Shown: positions 33,681 to 42,458 of the stretch, one piece after another
Position numbering within the stretch: the stretch's first letter is position 1
Layout of the letters: every line of letters begins with the position of its first letter
Source of the DNA: JAVKFY01 sp040223615
GTDB taxonomy: Bacteria; Pseudomonadota; Alphaproteobacteria; GCA-2731375
Assembly (NCBI GenBank): GCA_040223615.1
Contig: JAVKFY010000017.1
Location: 25,407-89,406 of the forward strand
DNA length: 64,000 nt
Reading direction: 5' to 3'
Notes under the pieces: model-generated
The model's input: the letters and a program-made list of their open reading frames with translations, nothing else
Database searches by the model: none
Told to the model about the DNA's origin: nothing
Program-made: the position numbers and the translations under genes

Positions 33681-34327
33681 GTGCCGGCCGCCGGTTGCTC
33701 AAGCCCGCTCAGCAGACGTCGATAGAGGTTCATCAGCATTCCCGCCGTCGCGCCCCAGATGTACTTGTCGCCGTAGGGCATCGCGTAATAGTGCCGCCGC
33801 CGGCCCTGCCAGACACGACTGTGACGCTGGTGGTTGGCCTCGTCGAGGATGAAGGCGAGCGGCACCTCGAAAGCCTCCGCGACCTCGAAGCTGTCCAGCT
33901 CCAGCCGGAAGCCGGGCCGTACGAAGCCGACCACCGGGGTGATGTGGAATCCGGTGCCGGTCTCATAGGCGTCGAGATAGCCGGCGATGCGCACGAAATC
34001 GCGCGGCAGGCCGATCTCCTCCTCGGTCTCGCGCAAGGCAGTGGCGATGGCGTCGTCGTCGTGCGCCTCGACCCGTCCGCCGGGGAAGCTGACCTGGCCG
34101 GCATGGTCGTGCAGGTGGTCGGTGCGCTTGGTCAGCAGCACGGTCAGTCCGTCGGGCCGCTCCACCAGCGGCACCAGTACGGCGGCCGGGCGCAGGCTCG
34201 GCTCGCGCGGCGGCCGGGTATGCGGGCTGAGGTCGAAGTCACTGGTCGGCGGCAATTCCTGGCCGACCGGCTCGGTCAGCAGGCGGGCGACGATCAGGTC
34301 GGCGACGCGGTCAAGAGAGACGGTCAA
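33677..34327 (-). CDS. NUDIX hydrolase, CoA pyrophosphatase-like
   Basis: A 216-residue NUDIX protein. The NUDIX box is GGRVEAHDDDAIATALRETEEEIGL, preceded by the CoA-type signature LLTKRTDHLHDHAGQVSFPG, as in YeaB/NudL coenzyme A pyrophosphatases; YIWGATAGMLMNLYRRL near the end also fits. The start is probably TTG 34327, overlapping the DUF1285 stop as TTGA; a second TTG at 34330 is possible. No ATG is present before the conserved region, which is unusual but fits translational coupling. Confidence 0.88.
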   Translation of the reverse strand: MTVSLDRVADLIVARLLTEPVGQELPPTSDFDLSPHTRPPREPSLRPAAVLVPLVERPDGLTVLLTKRTDHLHDHAGQVSFPGGRVEAHDDDAIATALRETEEEIGLPRDFVRIAGYLDAYETGTGFHITPVVGFVRPGFRLELDSFEVAEAFEVPLAFILDEANHQRHSRVWQGRRRHYYAMPYGDKYIWGATAGMLMNLYRRLLSGLEQPAAGT

Positions 34328-34914
34328 CAATCGGCTACCCAGCCGGGCTCGCCGATCGGGAAGAACTCGCCGGCGCTCCAGATGCCGAAGCGCGGCTGGC
34401 CGTCGATCTCGCCGTCCTCGGCCAGCGCCACGAGGTCGTAGAACACCGAGCGCGCGATCAATGCCCACAAATTGTCGCGTACCAGCACGTAGGGCGACGG
34501 TTCCAGGGTCTCGGGCTCGATCTCGACCCGGATCGGATGGTCGGCGTCGGCGATGACCTCGTCGTCGACGTTGGTGCGGAACACCAGCGCCCGCCCCTCG
34601 CCCTCGCCGTGGGTGGTCATCTCGACTGCCACGAAGGGGGCGTCGTCGACGGTGATGCCGATCTTCTCCACCGGTGTGACCAGGTAGAACTTGCCGTCAT
34701 CGTCGTGCCGCAAGACCGTCGAGAACAGCCGCACCAGCGGCTTCCGGCCAATCGGCGTGCCCATGTAGAACCAGGTGCCGTCGCGAGCGATTCGCATGTC
34801 GATGTCGCCGCAAAATTCCGGATTCCACTGATGCACCGGCGGCAGCGAGCCCTGGCTCAGTTGCGCCGCCAGCGCGCCCAAGTCCACAGAAGCCGCTTTT
34901 CCGGGTTTGTTCAT
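34324..34914 (-). CDS. DUF1285 domain-containing protein
   Basis: A 196-residue cytosolic protein. Conserved pieces are PPVHQWNPEFCGDIDMRIARDG, TWFYMGTPIGRKPLVRLFST, YLVTPVEKIGITVDDAPFVAVEM and RDNLWALIARSVFYDLV, all characteristic of DUF1285. The function is unknown; it is commonly found beside the MoxR gene, as here. ATG 34914 follows AAGGA by six bases. It is the first gene of the - strand cluster and is divergent from moxR, with 96 bases between them. Confidence 0.9.
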   Translation of the reverse strand: MNKPGKAASVDLGALAAQLSQGSLPPVHQWNPEFCGDIDMRIARDGTWFYMGTPIGRKPLVRLFSTVLRHDDDGKFYLVTPVEKIGITVDDAPFVAVEMTTHGEGEGRALVFRTNVDDEVIADADHPIRVEIEPETLEPSPYVLVRDNLWALIARSVFYDLVALAEDGEIDGQPRFGIWSAGEFFPIGEPGWVADC

Positions 34915-34997
34915 GCCGTTTCCTTGATCGCCGCCGCTGGTCAGCGGCTCTCGCAATCGTTACCCTTCGATCTAGGTGTTGCCGTAGTTGCAGCCAA

Positions 34998-35003
34998 TAT
35001 AAT
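34998..35003 (+). promoter_or_regulatory. Consensus TATAAT -10 element very close to the moxR start
   Basis: A perfect TATAAT lies at 34998-35003, eight bases before ATG 35011, in a region otherwise GC-rich. If used, transcription would begin at or almost at the start codon, giving a leaderless message; consistent with this, no strong Shine-Dalgarno precedes the ATG. A good -35 at normal spacing is not visible, so it could be coincidental. Confidence 0.4.
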
Positions 35004-35010
35004 CGAGAAC

Positions 35011-36012
35011 ATGCAAACAGTCAGCGAAGCCGATCCGGAGGCCCTGGCCAGCGAGCTGGAGGCCTTCGGCGAGAAGATGTTGCGGGTACGCGAGATGATC
35101 GGCACGGTCATCTTCGGACAGCAGCATGTCATCGACGAAACCCTGATCACATTGCTGGCCGGCGGCCATGCCTTGCTGATCGGCGTGCCCGGCCTGGCCA
35201 AGACCCGGCTGGTGGAAACACTGGGCACGGTGTTCGGCATGGACGACAAGCGGGTGCAGTTCACGCCCGACTTGATGCCGGCCGACATCCTGGGGTCGGA
35301 GGTGCTGGAAGAGACCGACGGCGGCAAGCGCGAATTCCGGTTCATTCCGGGGCCGGTGTTCTGCCAGGTGCTGATGGCCGACGAGATCAACCGCGCCAGC
35401 CCGCGCACGCAATCAGCGCTGTTGCAGGCGATGCAGGAAAAGGCGGTGTCGATCGCCGGCCACCGGCACGTGCTGCCGAGCCCGTTCCACGTGCTGGCGA
35501 CGCAGAACCCGCTGGAGCAGGAAGGCACCTATCCGCTGCCCGAGGCGCAGCTCGACCGCTTCCTGCTGCAGATCGACGTCGGCTATCCGGACCTGGAGGC
35601 GGAACGGCGCATGCTGATCGCCACCACCGGCCTGGAGGAGCAGACCGTCGGCCAGGTAATGACGCCGGACGAGCTGAAGGCCGGCCAGCGCCTGGTGCGC
35701 CGCATCCCGGTCGGCGACAGCGTGGTCGAGGCGATCCTGCGCCTGGTGCGCAGCGCCCGGCCGGAAGCCTCCGACCTGCCCGAACATGCCGCTCACATCG
35801 CCTGGGGCGCCGGTCCGCGCGCCAGCCAGGCGCTGATGCTGGCGGTACGCGCACGGGCGCTGCTCGACGGGCGGCTGTCGCCGTCGGTCGACGATGTCGT
35901 GGCGCTGGCGCCGCCGGTGTTGCGCCACCGCATGGCCCTGACCTTCGCCGCCCGTGCCGACGGCATCTCGATCGGCCAGGTGATCGGCGAGCTTTCGGCA
36001 CCGCTGGGATAG
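35011..36012 (+). CDS. MoxR family AAA+ ATPase
   Basis: A 333-residue AAA+ ATPase. Walker A is GVPGLAKTRL, Walker B LMADEINRASPRTQSALLQA, sensor 1 in LATQNPLEQEGTYPLPEAQLDRF, and arginine/sensor 2 region RASQALMLAVRARALL. MoxR proteins act as chaperone-like ATPases for metal or cofactor insertion and envelope stress, usually with partner genes for DUF58 and VWA/BatA-type membrane proteins, which are the next three genes here. ATG 35011 is chosen since the family begins close to MxTVSEAD; ribosome binding signal is weak. Confidence 0.95.
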   Translation: MQTVSEADPEALASELEAFGEKMLRVREMIGTVIFGQQHVIDETLITLLAGGHALLIGVPGLAKTRLVETLGTVFGMDDKRVQFTPDLMPADILGSEVLEETDGGKREFRFIPGPVFCQVLMADEINRASPRTQSALLQAMQEKAVSIAGHRHVLPSPFHVLATQNPLEQEGTYPLPEAQLDRFLLQIDVGYPDLEAERRMLIATTGLEEQTVGQVMTPDELKAGQRLVRRIPVGDSVVEAILRLVRSARPEASDLPEHAAHIAWGAGPRASQALMLAVRARALLDGRLSPSVDDVVALAPPVLRHRMALTFAARADGISIGQVIGELSAPLG

Positions 36013-36021
36013 GGGCGCCGA

Positions 36022-36921
36022 TTGGCCGGGCCAATCGCCGCCGTTGCCGCCTCGGAGCGCCGCGCCGAAGCCGTCGCCGCGAGCCTGCCGCCACTGATGG
36101 TGGCGGCGGAGCGGGTCGCGGCGACCGTGGCGCAGGGCCTGCACGGGCGCCGGCGGATCGGCGTCGGCGAGACCTTCTGGCAGTTCCGGCGCTACGAGTT
36201 CGGCGACGCCGCCGCGCGCATCGACTGGCGCCAGTCGGCGAAGACGCAGAATCTCTATGTCCGCGAGAACGAGTGGGAGGCGGCGCAGACCGTGTGGCTG
36301 TGGCGCGATGGCTCCGCCTCGATGCGCTACGCCTCGTCCGACGCGCTGCCGAGCAAGGCGGAACGCGCCGAATTGCTGCTGCTGGCGCTGGCCTCGCTGC
36401 TGATCCGCGGCGGCGAGCGTATCGTGCTGCTGGATTCGGAGATCGCGCCCGGCGCCAATCGCGCGACACTGACCCGGATGGCCGATGCGCTGCTGCGCCA
36501 GTCCGGCGACGACGACCTGCCCAGCCTGCCATCGCTGCAACGGCTGCCGCGTTTCGCGCACATGGTCTGGTTCGCCGACTTCCTGTCGCCGCTGGACGAG
36601 ATCGAGGCCCAGGTGCGCGGCTTCGCGGCACAGCACGTGCGCGGCCATCTGGTGCAGATCATGGATCCGGCCGAGGAAGACCTGCCGTTTCGCGGCCGCA
36701 CCGAGTTCCAGGGGCTTGAGGGCGAGGGCCAGTTCACCGTCGGCCGGGCGGAGGACCTGCGCGCGGCCTGGACCCGGCGGCTGAACGCGCGGCGCGAGGC
36801 GCTGACCAACATCGCGCGCCGGGTCGGCTGGACCCACACGCTGCACCGCACCGACCGGCCGGCGCAGGCCGCGCTGCTGCCGGTCTACGTGGCGATGAGC
36901 GACGCCGGGACGCTGCCATGA
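36022..36921 (+). CDS. DUF58 domain-containing protein
   Basis: A 299-residue protein with the DUF58 signature HGRRRIGVGETFWQFRRYEF followed by GDAAARIDWRQSAKTQNLYV. A VWA-like fold is expected from the family, with a degenerate MIDAS-type WLWRDGSASM. Start TTG 36022 after GATAGGGG, nine bases from the moxR stop; no ATG occurs before the conserved part. DUF58 proteins are the usual substrates or adaptors of MoxR ATPases. No membrane helix. The stop overlaps the next ATG as ATGA. Confidence 0.9.
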   Translation: MAGPIAAVAASERRAEAVAASLPPLMVAAERVAATVAQGLHGRRRIGVGETFWQFRRYEFGDAAARIDWRQSAKTQNLYVRENEWEAAQTVWLWRDGSASMRYASSDALPSKAERAELLLLALASLLIRGGERIVLLDSEIAPGANRATLTRMADALLRQSGDDDLPSLPSLQRLPRFAHMVWFADFLSPLDEIEAQVRGFAAQHVRGHLVQIMDPAEEDLPFRGRTEFQGLEGEGQFTVGRAEDLRAAWTRRLNARREALTNIARRVGWTHTLHRTDRPAQAALLPVYVAMSDAGTLP

Positions 36922-39647
36922 TCGCCGCCGGCGGTCTCGGTTTCCTGTCGCCCTGGCTGCTGCTGGCGCTGGTCGCGCTGCCGGTGATCTGGTGGCTGTT
37001 GCGGATCACCCCGCCGGCGCCGCGGCGCCAGCCATTCCCGCCGCTGCGGCTGCTGCGCAGCCTGGTGCCGACCGAGGACAGCGCGGCGACCTCGCCGTGG
37101 TGGCTGCTGCTGCTGCGGCTGATCCTGGCGGCGCTGGTGATCCTGGCGCTGGCGCATCCGGTGCTGAACCCGACCACCGGGCTGGTCGGCCAGGGGCCGA
37201 TGCTGCTGGTGGTCGACGACGGCTGGGCCGCGGCGCACCGCTGGTCGGACCGGCAGCGCGCGATGCTCGACTACGTCGCCCAGGCCGAGCGCGAGGACCG
37301 CGCGGTCCAGGTGCTGAGCACGGCACCGGCGGCCGACGGTTCGCCGGTGCAGGCGCAGCCGCTGGCGCCGGCGACCAAGGCCCGCCCCTATGTCCGGGCG
37401 CTGGCGCCGAAGCCGTGGGCGGTCGACCGGGCCGGCGCGGCGCGCGCCGTGGCGCGGCTCGACCCGGAACTGAAGTACCGCGTCGTCTGGCTCGCCGATG
37501 GGATTGACGACGGCAATGCCGAGGCGCTGGCCCGCGCGTTGGCCCGGGTCGGCGAGATCATCTATGTCGGCGACGCGCCGGGCCAGCTGGCCCGCGCGCT
37601 GGCGCCGCCGGCCGAGCCCGGCGGCGCGCTGACCGTGCAGCTGCTGCGGCCGGAGGCCGGCGCCGAAGAGAGCCGCTGGGTGCGCGCGTCGGGCGCCGGC
37701 GGGCGGTTGCTGGGACGGGTCGAGGCGAGTTTCGCGGCCGATGCGCTGCGCACCGATGCGACGGTCGAGCTGCCCTCGGAGCTGCGCAACAAGGTAGAGC
37801 GGATCGAGATCGAGGGCGGCAACGCGGCGGCCGCGGTGGTGCTGGCCGATGAACGCTGGCGCCGCCGGCCGGTCGGGCTGGTCACCGGCGACGCGTCGGA
37901 ACACCGGGCGCAGCCGCTGCTGTCGTCGATCTACTACCTGGAACGCGCGCTGGGCCCGTTCGCCTCGGTGCAGCAGGGCTCGACCGACGACCTGTTGCGT
38001 CGGCGCCTGGCGGTGCTGTTCCTGGCCGACATCGGACAGCTTCCCGACGACGAACAGGCGGTGCTGCGGCAATGGGTGAGCGACGGCGGCATGCTGGTGC
38101 GTTTCGCCGGCCCGCGGCTGGCGCAGAATGCCGACGAGCTGATTCCGGTACGGCTGCGCAGCGGCGGCCGGCTGCTCGGCGGCGCGTTGTCGTGGGACCA
38201 GCCGGCGACGCTCGCCCCGTTCCCCGAAACCGGGCCGTTCAACGGCGTCGCCGTGCCGGAGGACGTGCTGGTGCGCCGCCAGGTGCTGGCCGAGCCCTCT
38301 CTCGACCTGCCGGAGAAGACCTGGGCCCAGCTCGCCGACGGCACGCCGCTGGTCACCGCCGAACGCCAGGGCCAGGGCTGGCTGGTGCTGTTCCACGTCA
38401 CCGCCAATACCGAATGGTCGTCGCTGCCGATTTCCGGGTTGTTCGTGGAGATGCTGCGCCGGGTGGTGGCCCTGTCGCGCGGCGTCGCCGATGCCGACGC
38501 CGGTCAGGCCACCCTGCCCCCGGTCGCTACGCTCGACGGCGAGGGCCGTCTCGGCGCGCCGCCGCCGACGGTGACGCCGCTGAACCCGGCTAACCTGCCC
38601 GACCTGCGGCCCGGGCCGAGCCATCCGCCGGGCTATTACGGCACCGAGGATGCGCGACAGGCGGTCAACCTGGCGACCGGCTGGGCCGACCTGCGGGCGA
38701 TCGGCGAGCTGCCGGTGCCGGCGCAGCGCGCGACCTATGCCGCGCGCGACGAGATCGACCTGAAGCCGTGGCTGCTGGCCGCCGCGATCCTGCTGGCGGT
38801 GGTCGACGTGCTGGCGGTGCTGGCGTTGCGCGGGCTGCTGTTCGGGCGCGGCGCGGCGCGTGCGGCGGCGGTTGTCATGGCGGCGCTGCTGGCGTGGCCG
38901 CAGACGTCAAGGGCCCAGGGCGGCGACGAGTATGCGCTGCAGGCGACGCTGGAGACCCGGCTGGCCTACGTGATCACCGGCGACGGCACGGTCGACGAGC
39001 TGTCGCGCGCCGGCCTGTCGGGACTGTCCGACGCGCTGCGCCGGCGCACCTCGGTTGAGCCGGCGGAACCGATGGCGATCAACGTGGAGCGCGACGAGCT
39101 GCTGTTCTTCCCGCTGATCTACTGGCCGATCACGGCGGCGCAGGCGCGGCTGTCGCCGTCCGCCGTCGGCAAGATCGACGCCTACATGCGCACCGGCGGG
39201 ACCATCCTGTTCGACACCCGCGACGCCAACATCGCCGGCCCCGGCATCCTGCGCGGCGGCGGCAACAACGGCCACCTGCGCCGGCTGCTCGGCCAGCTCG
39301 ACATCCCGCCGCTCGGCCGGGTGCCGGAGAACCACGTGCTGACCAAGGCGTTCTACCTGATGCAGACCTTCCCGGGCCGCTACGGCAACGGCGCGGTGTG
39401 GCTGGAGAGCACGGCCGGGACCAGCAACGATGGCGTCTCCTCGATCGTGATCGGCGGCAACGACTGGGCCGCGGCCTGGGCGATCGACAGCCAGGGCCGG
39501 CCGATGGCGGCGACGGTGCCGAATACCGGGCGTCAACGCGAGCTGGCCTATCGCTTCGGCATCAACCTGGTGATGTACACGCTGACCGGCAACTACAAGG
39601 CCGACCAGGTGCACGTGCCGGCGATCCTGGAGCGGCTCGGACAATGA
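36918..39647 (+). CDS. BatA N-terminal / DUF4159 membrane protein of the MoxR cassette
   Basis: A 909-residue protein. The N-terminus is a BatA-type domain with two membrane helices (LSPWLLLALVALPVIWWLL and WWLLLLRLILAALVILAL). A VWA-like region follows (LLVVDDGWAAAHRW), then a class-I-glutaminase-like fold (LAVLFLADIGQLPDDEQAVL). A central helix (LKPWLLAAAILLAVVDVLAVL) precedes a DUF4159 domain (about 680-909: LAYVITGDGTVDELSRAGL, LFFPLIYWPITAAQARLS, GTILFDTRDANIAGP). The role is assembly of a MoxR-linked envelope complex, by family association; no biochemical function known. Both neighbours overlap it by 4 bases. Confidence 0.9.
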   Translation: MIAAGGLGFLSPWLLLALVALPVIWWLLRITPPAPRRQPFPPLRLLRSLVPTEDSAATSPWWLLLLRLILAALVILALAHPVLNPTTGLVGQGPMLLVVDDGWAAAHRWSDRQRAMLDYVAQAEREDRAVQVLSTAPAADGSPVQAQPLAPATKARPYVRALAPKPWAVDRAGAARAVARLDPELKYRVVWLADGIDDGNAEALARALARVGEIIYVGDAPGQLARALAPPAEPGGALTVQLLRPEAGAEESRWVRASGAGGRLLGRVEASFAADALRTDATVELPSELRNKVERIEIEGGNAAAAVVLADERWRRRPVGLVTGDASEHRAQPLLSSIYYLERALGPFASVQQGSTDDLLRRRLAVLFLADIGQLPDDEQAVLRQWVSDGGMLVRFAGPRLAQNADELIPVRLRSGGRLLGGALSWDQPATLAPFPETGPFNGVAVPEDVLVRRQVLAEPSLDLPEKTWAQLADGTPLVTAERQGQGWLVLFHVTANTEWSSLPISGLFVEMLRRVVALSRGVADADAGQATLPPVATLDGEGRLGAPPPTVTPLNPANLPDLRPGPSHPPGYYGTEDARQAVNLATGWADLRAIGELPVPAQRATYAARDEIDLKPWLLAAAILLAVVDVLAVLALRGLLFGRGAARAAAVVMAALLAWPQTSRAQGGDEYALQATLETRLAYVITGDGTVDELSRAGLSGLSDALRRRTSVEPAEPMAINVERDELLFFPLIYWPITAAQARLSPSAVGKIDAYMRTGGTILFDTRDANIAGPGILRGGGNNGHLRRLLGQLDIPPLGRVPENHVLTKAFYLMQTFPGRYGNGAVWLESTAGTSNDGVSSIVIGGNDWAAAWAIDSQGRPMAATVPNTGRQRELAYRFGINLVMYTLTGNYKADQVHVPAILERLGQ

Positions 39648-41713
39648 CCGCCGCCACCTCGATCGCCTTCGCGCCACTGCTGCCATGGCCGTGGCTCGCC
39701 GGGCTGGCGCTGCTGGCGCTGGCGGCGCTCGGCTTCGGGGTGTGGCGCCGCGCGCCGGGCATGGCGTGGCGGCTGCTGGGACTCGGGATCGCGGTGCTGG
39801 CGCTGGCCAACCCGTCGCTGGTGCGCGAGCAGCGCCGGCCGCTGAACGACATCGCCGTCGTCGTGATCGACGAGTCGCCAAGCCAGCGCTTCGGCGACCG
39901 GCAACAGGCCACGGCCGACGCGCTGGCCGAGGTAGAGCAGCGCCTGGCGCAACTCCCCAACCTGGAGGTCCGGGTGGTCAGCGGCGGACGGCCCAAGGCC
40001 GGCAGCGACGGCACCCGGCTGATCGAGGCGCTGGGCGAGGGCCTGTCCGACGTGCCGCGCGAGCGCGTCGCCGGCGCCATCCTGATCACCGACGGTCAGG
40101 TGCACGACCTGCCCGAGGACCCGACCCGCGCCGACCCCGGCGGGCCGGTGCACGTATTGCTGACCGGCGCGCGCGGCGAACGCGACCGCCGGCTGGTGAT
40201 CGAGAAGGCGCCGCGCTACGGCATCGTCGGCGAGCCGCAGACCCTGACCGTGCGCGTCGTCGAACAGGGCGGCCAGGAGAGCGGCAACGCAACCGTCACC
40301 TTGAGCCAGGACGGCGAGCGCCAGCTCGAGCGGCCGGCGCGGATCGGCGGCACGGTGGAACTGCCGTTCACGCTGACGCATGGCGGCCAGAGCGTGATCG
40401 AGATCGAGGTCGGACCCGGCGACGATGAACTGACGCTGACCAACAACCGCACCGTGCTGCTGGTCAACGGCGTGCGGGACCGGTTGCGCGTCCTGCTGGT
40501 GTCCGGCGAGCCGCATTCCGGCGAGCGCACCTGGCGCAACATCCTGAAGTCCGACCCGGCCGTGGATCTGGTGCACTTCACCATCCTGCGACCACCGGAG
40601 AAGCAGGACGGCACGCCGATCGGCGAACTGTCGCTGATCTCCTTCCCGACGCGCGAGCTGTTCCAGGCCAAGCTGAACGATTTCGACCTGGTGATCTTCG
40701 ACCGCTACCGCCGGCGCGGCGTGCTGCCCGACCTGTACCTGTTCAACGTCGCGGAGTATGTGCGCGGCGGCGGCGCGGTGCTGACGGCGGCCGGGCCGGC
40801 CTTCGCCACGCCGCTGTCGCTGTACCGCACGCCGCTGGCGCAGGTGCTGCCGGCGCGGCCGACCGGCGTGGTGGTGACCGAGGGCTTCCGCGCCGGCCTG
40901 TCGCCGGTGGGCGTGCGCCATCCTGTCACCGCCAACCTGCCGGGCAGCGCGGCGCCGGGCGAGCAGCCGACCTGGGGCCGCTGGTTCCGCATGGTCGAGG
41001 CGACGCGCGATCGCGGCGAAGTGGTGATGGTCGGCCCCGGCGAGCGGCCGATGCTGGTGCTGGACCGGGTCGGCGAGGGCCGCGTGGCGCAGATGCTGTC
41101 GGACCACGGCTGGTTGTGGGCGCGCGGCTTCGAGGGTGGCGGGCCGCAGGCGGAATTGCTGCGCCGTGCCGCGCACTGGCTGATGAAGGAGCCGGAGCTG
41201 GAGGAGGAGGACCTGCGCGCCGTCGCCGACGGCAACCAGCTGCGCATCAGCCGGCGCAGCCTGGAGGCGGGCGACCGCGAGATCACCGTGACCACGCCGG
41301 CCGGCGACCAGCAGACCGTCACGCTGGCCGACGACGGCCGCGGCGTGGCCAGCGCTGCCATCGCCGTCGACCAGGCCGGCTTGTACCGTCTGCGTGACGG
41401 CCAGCGCACCGCGGTCGCCGCGGTCGGCAACCTGAACCCGCTGGAATATGCCGACCTGCGCGCCAGCCCGGCGCCGCTGGCGCCTTTGACCGAGCTGACC
41501 GGCGGCGGCGCCTACTGGCTGCAGGATGGGCTGCCGAGCCTGCGCCGGGTGCAGCGCGAGCGCGACCGCACCGGCTCAGGCTGGCTCGGGCTGGTGGAGA
41601 ATCGCGAATATCTGATCACCGGCGTGGCGCAGTATCCGCTGCTGCCGGCGGTGCTGGCGCTGCTGCTGGTGCTGGGCGGCATGATGCTGGCCTGGCGCCG
41701 CGAAGGCCGCTAG
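39644..41713 (+). CDS. Large membrane protein closing the MoxR cassette (putative glutamine-amidotransferase-like/VWA)
   Basis: A 689-residue protein. Two N-terminal helices (PWLAGLALLALAALGFGVW, AWRLLGLGIAVLALANPSL), a VWA-like region (IAVVVIDESPSQRFGDRQQA ... AGAILITDGQVHDLP), a class I amidotransferase-like part (RLRVLLVSGEPHSGERTWRN, GGGAVLTAAGPAFATPLSLY), a beta-rich segment and a C-terminal helix (LLPAVLALLLVLGGMMLAW). ATG 39644 overlaps the previous stop as ATGA. It is the fourth gene of the moxR-DUF58-DUF4159 set, probably a membrane-bound partner. The stop shares CTAG with the convergent GNAT gene. Confidence 0.85.
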   Translation: MTAATSIAFAPLLPWPWLAGLALLALAALGFGVWRRAPGMAWRLLGLGIAVLALANPSLVREQRRPLNDIAVVVIDESPSQRFGDRQQATADALAEVEQRLAQLPNLEVRVVSGGRPKAGSDGTRLIEALGEGLSDVPRERVAGAILITDGQVHDLPEDPTRADPGGPVHVLLTGARGERDRRLVIEKAPRYGIVGEPQTLTVRVVEQGGQESGNATVTLSQDGERQLERPARIGGTVELPFTLTHGGQSVIEIEVGPGDDELTLTNNRTVLLVNGVRDRLRVLLVSGEPHSGERTWRNILKSDPAVDLVHFTILRPPEKQDGTPIGELSLISFPTRELFQAKLNDFDLVIFDRYRRRGVLPDLYLFNVAEYVRGGGAVLTAAGPAFATPLSLYRTPLAQVLPARPTGVVVTEGFRAGLSPVGVRHPVTANLPGSAAPGEQPTWGRWFRMVEATRDRGEVVMVGPGERPMLVLDRVGEGRVAQMLSDHGWLWARGFEGGGPQAELLRRAAHWLMKEPELEEEDLRAVADGNQLRISRRSLEAGDREITVTTPAGDQQTVTLADDGRGVASAAIAVDQAGLYRLRDGQRTAVAAVGNLNPLEYADLRASPAPLAPLTELTGGGAYWLQDGLPSLRRVQRERDRTGSGWLGLVENREYLITGVAQYPLLPAVLALLLVLGGMMLAWRREGR

Positions 41714-42219
41714 GCGGCCCATCGAACCCACCCTCCCGCGGTGATCGGGCCGGCGATGCCGTCGAGGCCGCCGGGCACCAGCGCCCGCACCATCAGCCGG
41801 TCGTCGCCGCCCGCCAGGGTCAGGCCGTGCGGAGCCGCCATCTCGAAGCCGAGCTTGCCGTAGTAGGCCGGGTCGCCGACCAGCAGCACCCGGCGCCAGT
41901 CCAAGGCGCGGGCATGGGCAAGGCTGGCGCGGATCAGCGCGCGCGCGACGCCCTGGCCACGCACCGCCGGCAGCACCGCCACCGGCCCCAGCATCAGCCC
42001 CGGCAACCGCGCAGTGCCGAACGCAACGGCGTAGTGCCGGATGACGCCGACCAGCCCACCGCCCTCGCAGGCGACGCGACACAGGTCGGGGAGCGGCGCC
42101 ATGCCGGCGCGTAGCCGCGAGGCCGGCCGGTTCGGCCAGTCGGCATCGAAGGCGCTGTGCAGAAGTTGCTGGACCGCGGCGCCATGCGACGGCGCCTCCA
42201 GGGCGAAGGTGATGGTCAT
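41710..42219 (-). CDS. GNAT family N-acetyltransferase (YhbS-like)
   Basis: A 169-residue acetyl-CoA-dependent acetyltransferase. The acetyl-CoA binding loop is VRGQGVARALIRASLAHARA; the LPGLMLGPVAVLPAVRGQG strand and VLLVGDPAYYGKLGFEMAA near the end are typical of YhbS-type GNATs (RVLLVGdpaYYgrlGFe). The substrate is unknown. It overlaps the 3' end of the MoxR cassette by 4 bases. A 239-base stretch follows upstream, without another gene before 42459. Confidence 0.9.
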   Translation of the reverse strand: MTITFALEAPSHGAAVQQLLHSAFDADWPNRPASRLRAGMAPLPDLCRVACEGGGLVGVIRHYAVAFGTARLPGLMLGPVAVLPAVRGQGVARALIRASLAHARALDWRRVLLVGDPAYYGKLGFEMAAPHGLTLAGGDDRLMVRALVPGGLDGIAGPITAGGWVRWAA

Positions 42220-42458
42220 GGGACGATCCCGAACGTAGAGGAAGACGACAACGGGCCGCGGCCCGCCAGCGAATCAGGCGGCGGTGGCTGTTCGTCGTCG
42301 CATTGCGTGTGGCACGGTCGCCAGCATCGCGGGTCTCCCAAGATCGTGGCCGGGTTCTTACACCCTTCGAGGCGCGACCGTCCAGGACCTATTCCGACGC
42401 CGCTTCGATGTGCCGGGACGATGCTCTAAGCTGCTCCCAACCGAGGGAGACCCATCAC

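Noticed and set aside
34537..35010. Longer MoxR start
   Set aside because: It would overlap the divergent DUF1285 gene and its Shine-Dalgarno; family members begin near residue 1 of the chosen start.
39398..39643. Longer start for the last MoxR-cassette gene
   Set aside because: It overlaps the DUF4159 coding sequence in another frame; the ATGA junction and membrane helix favour 39644.
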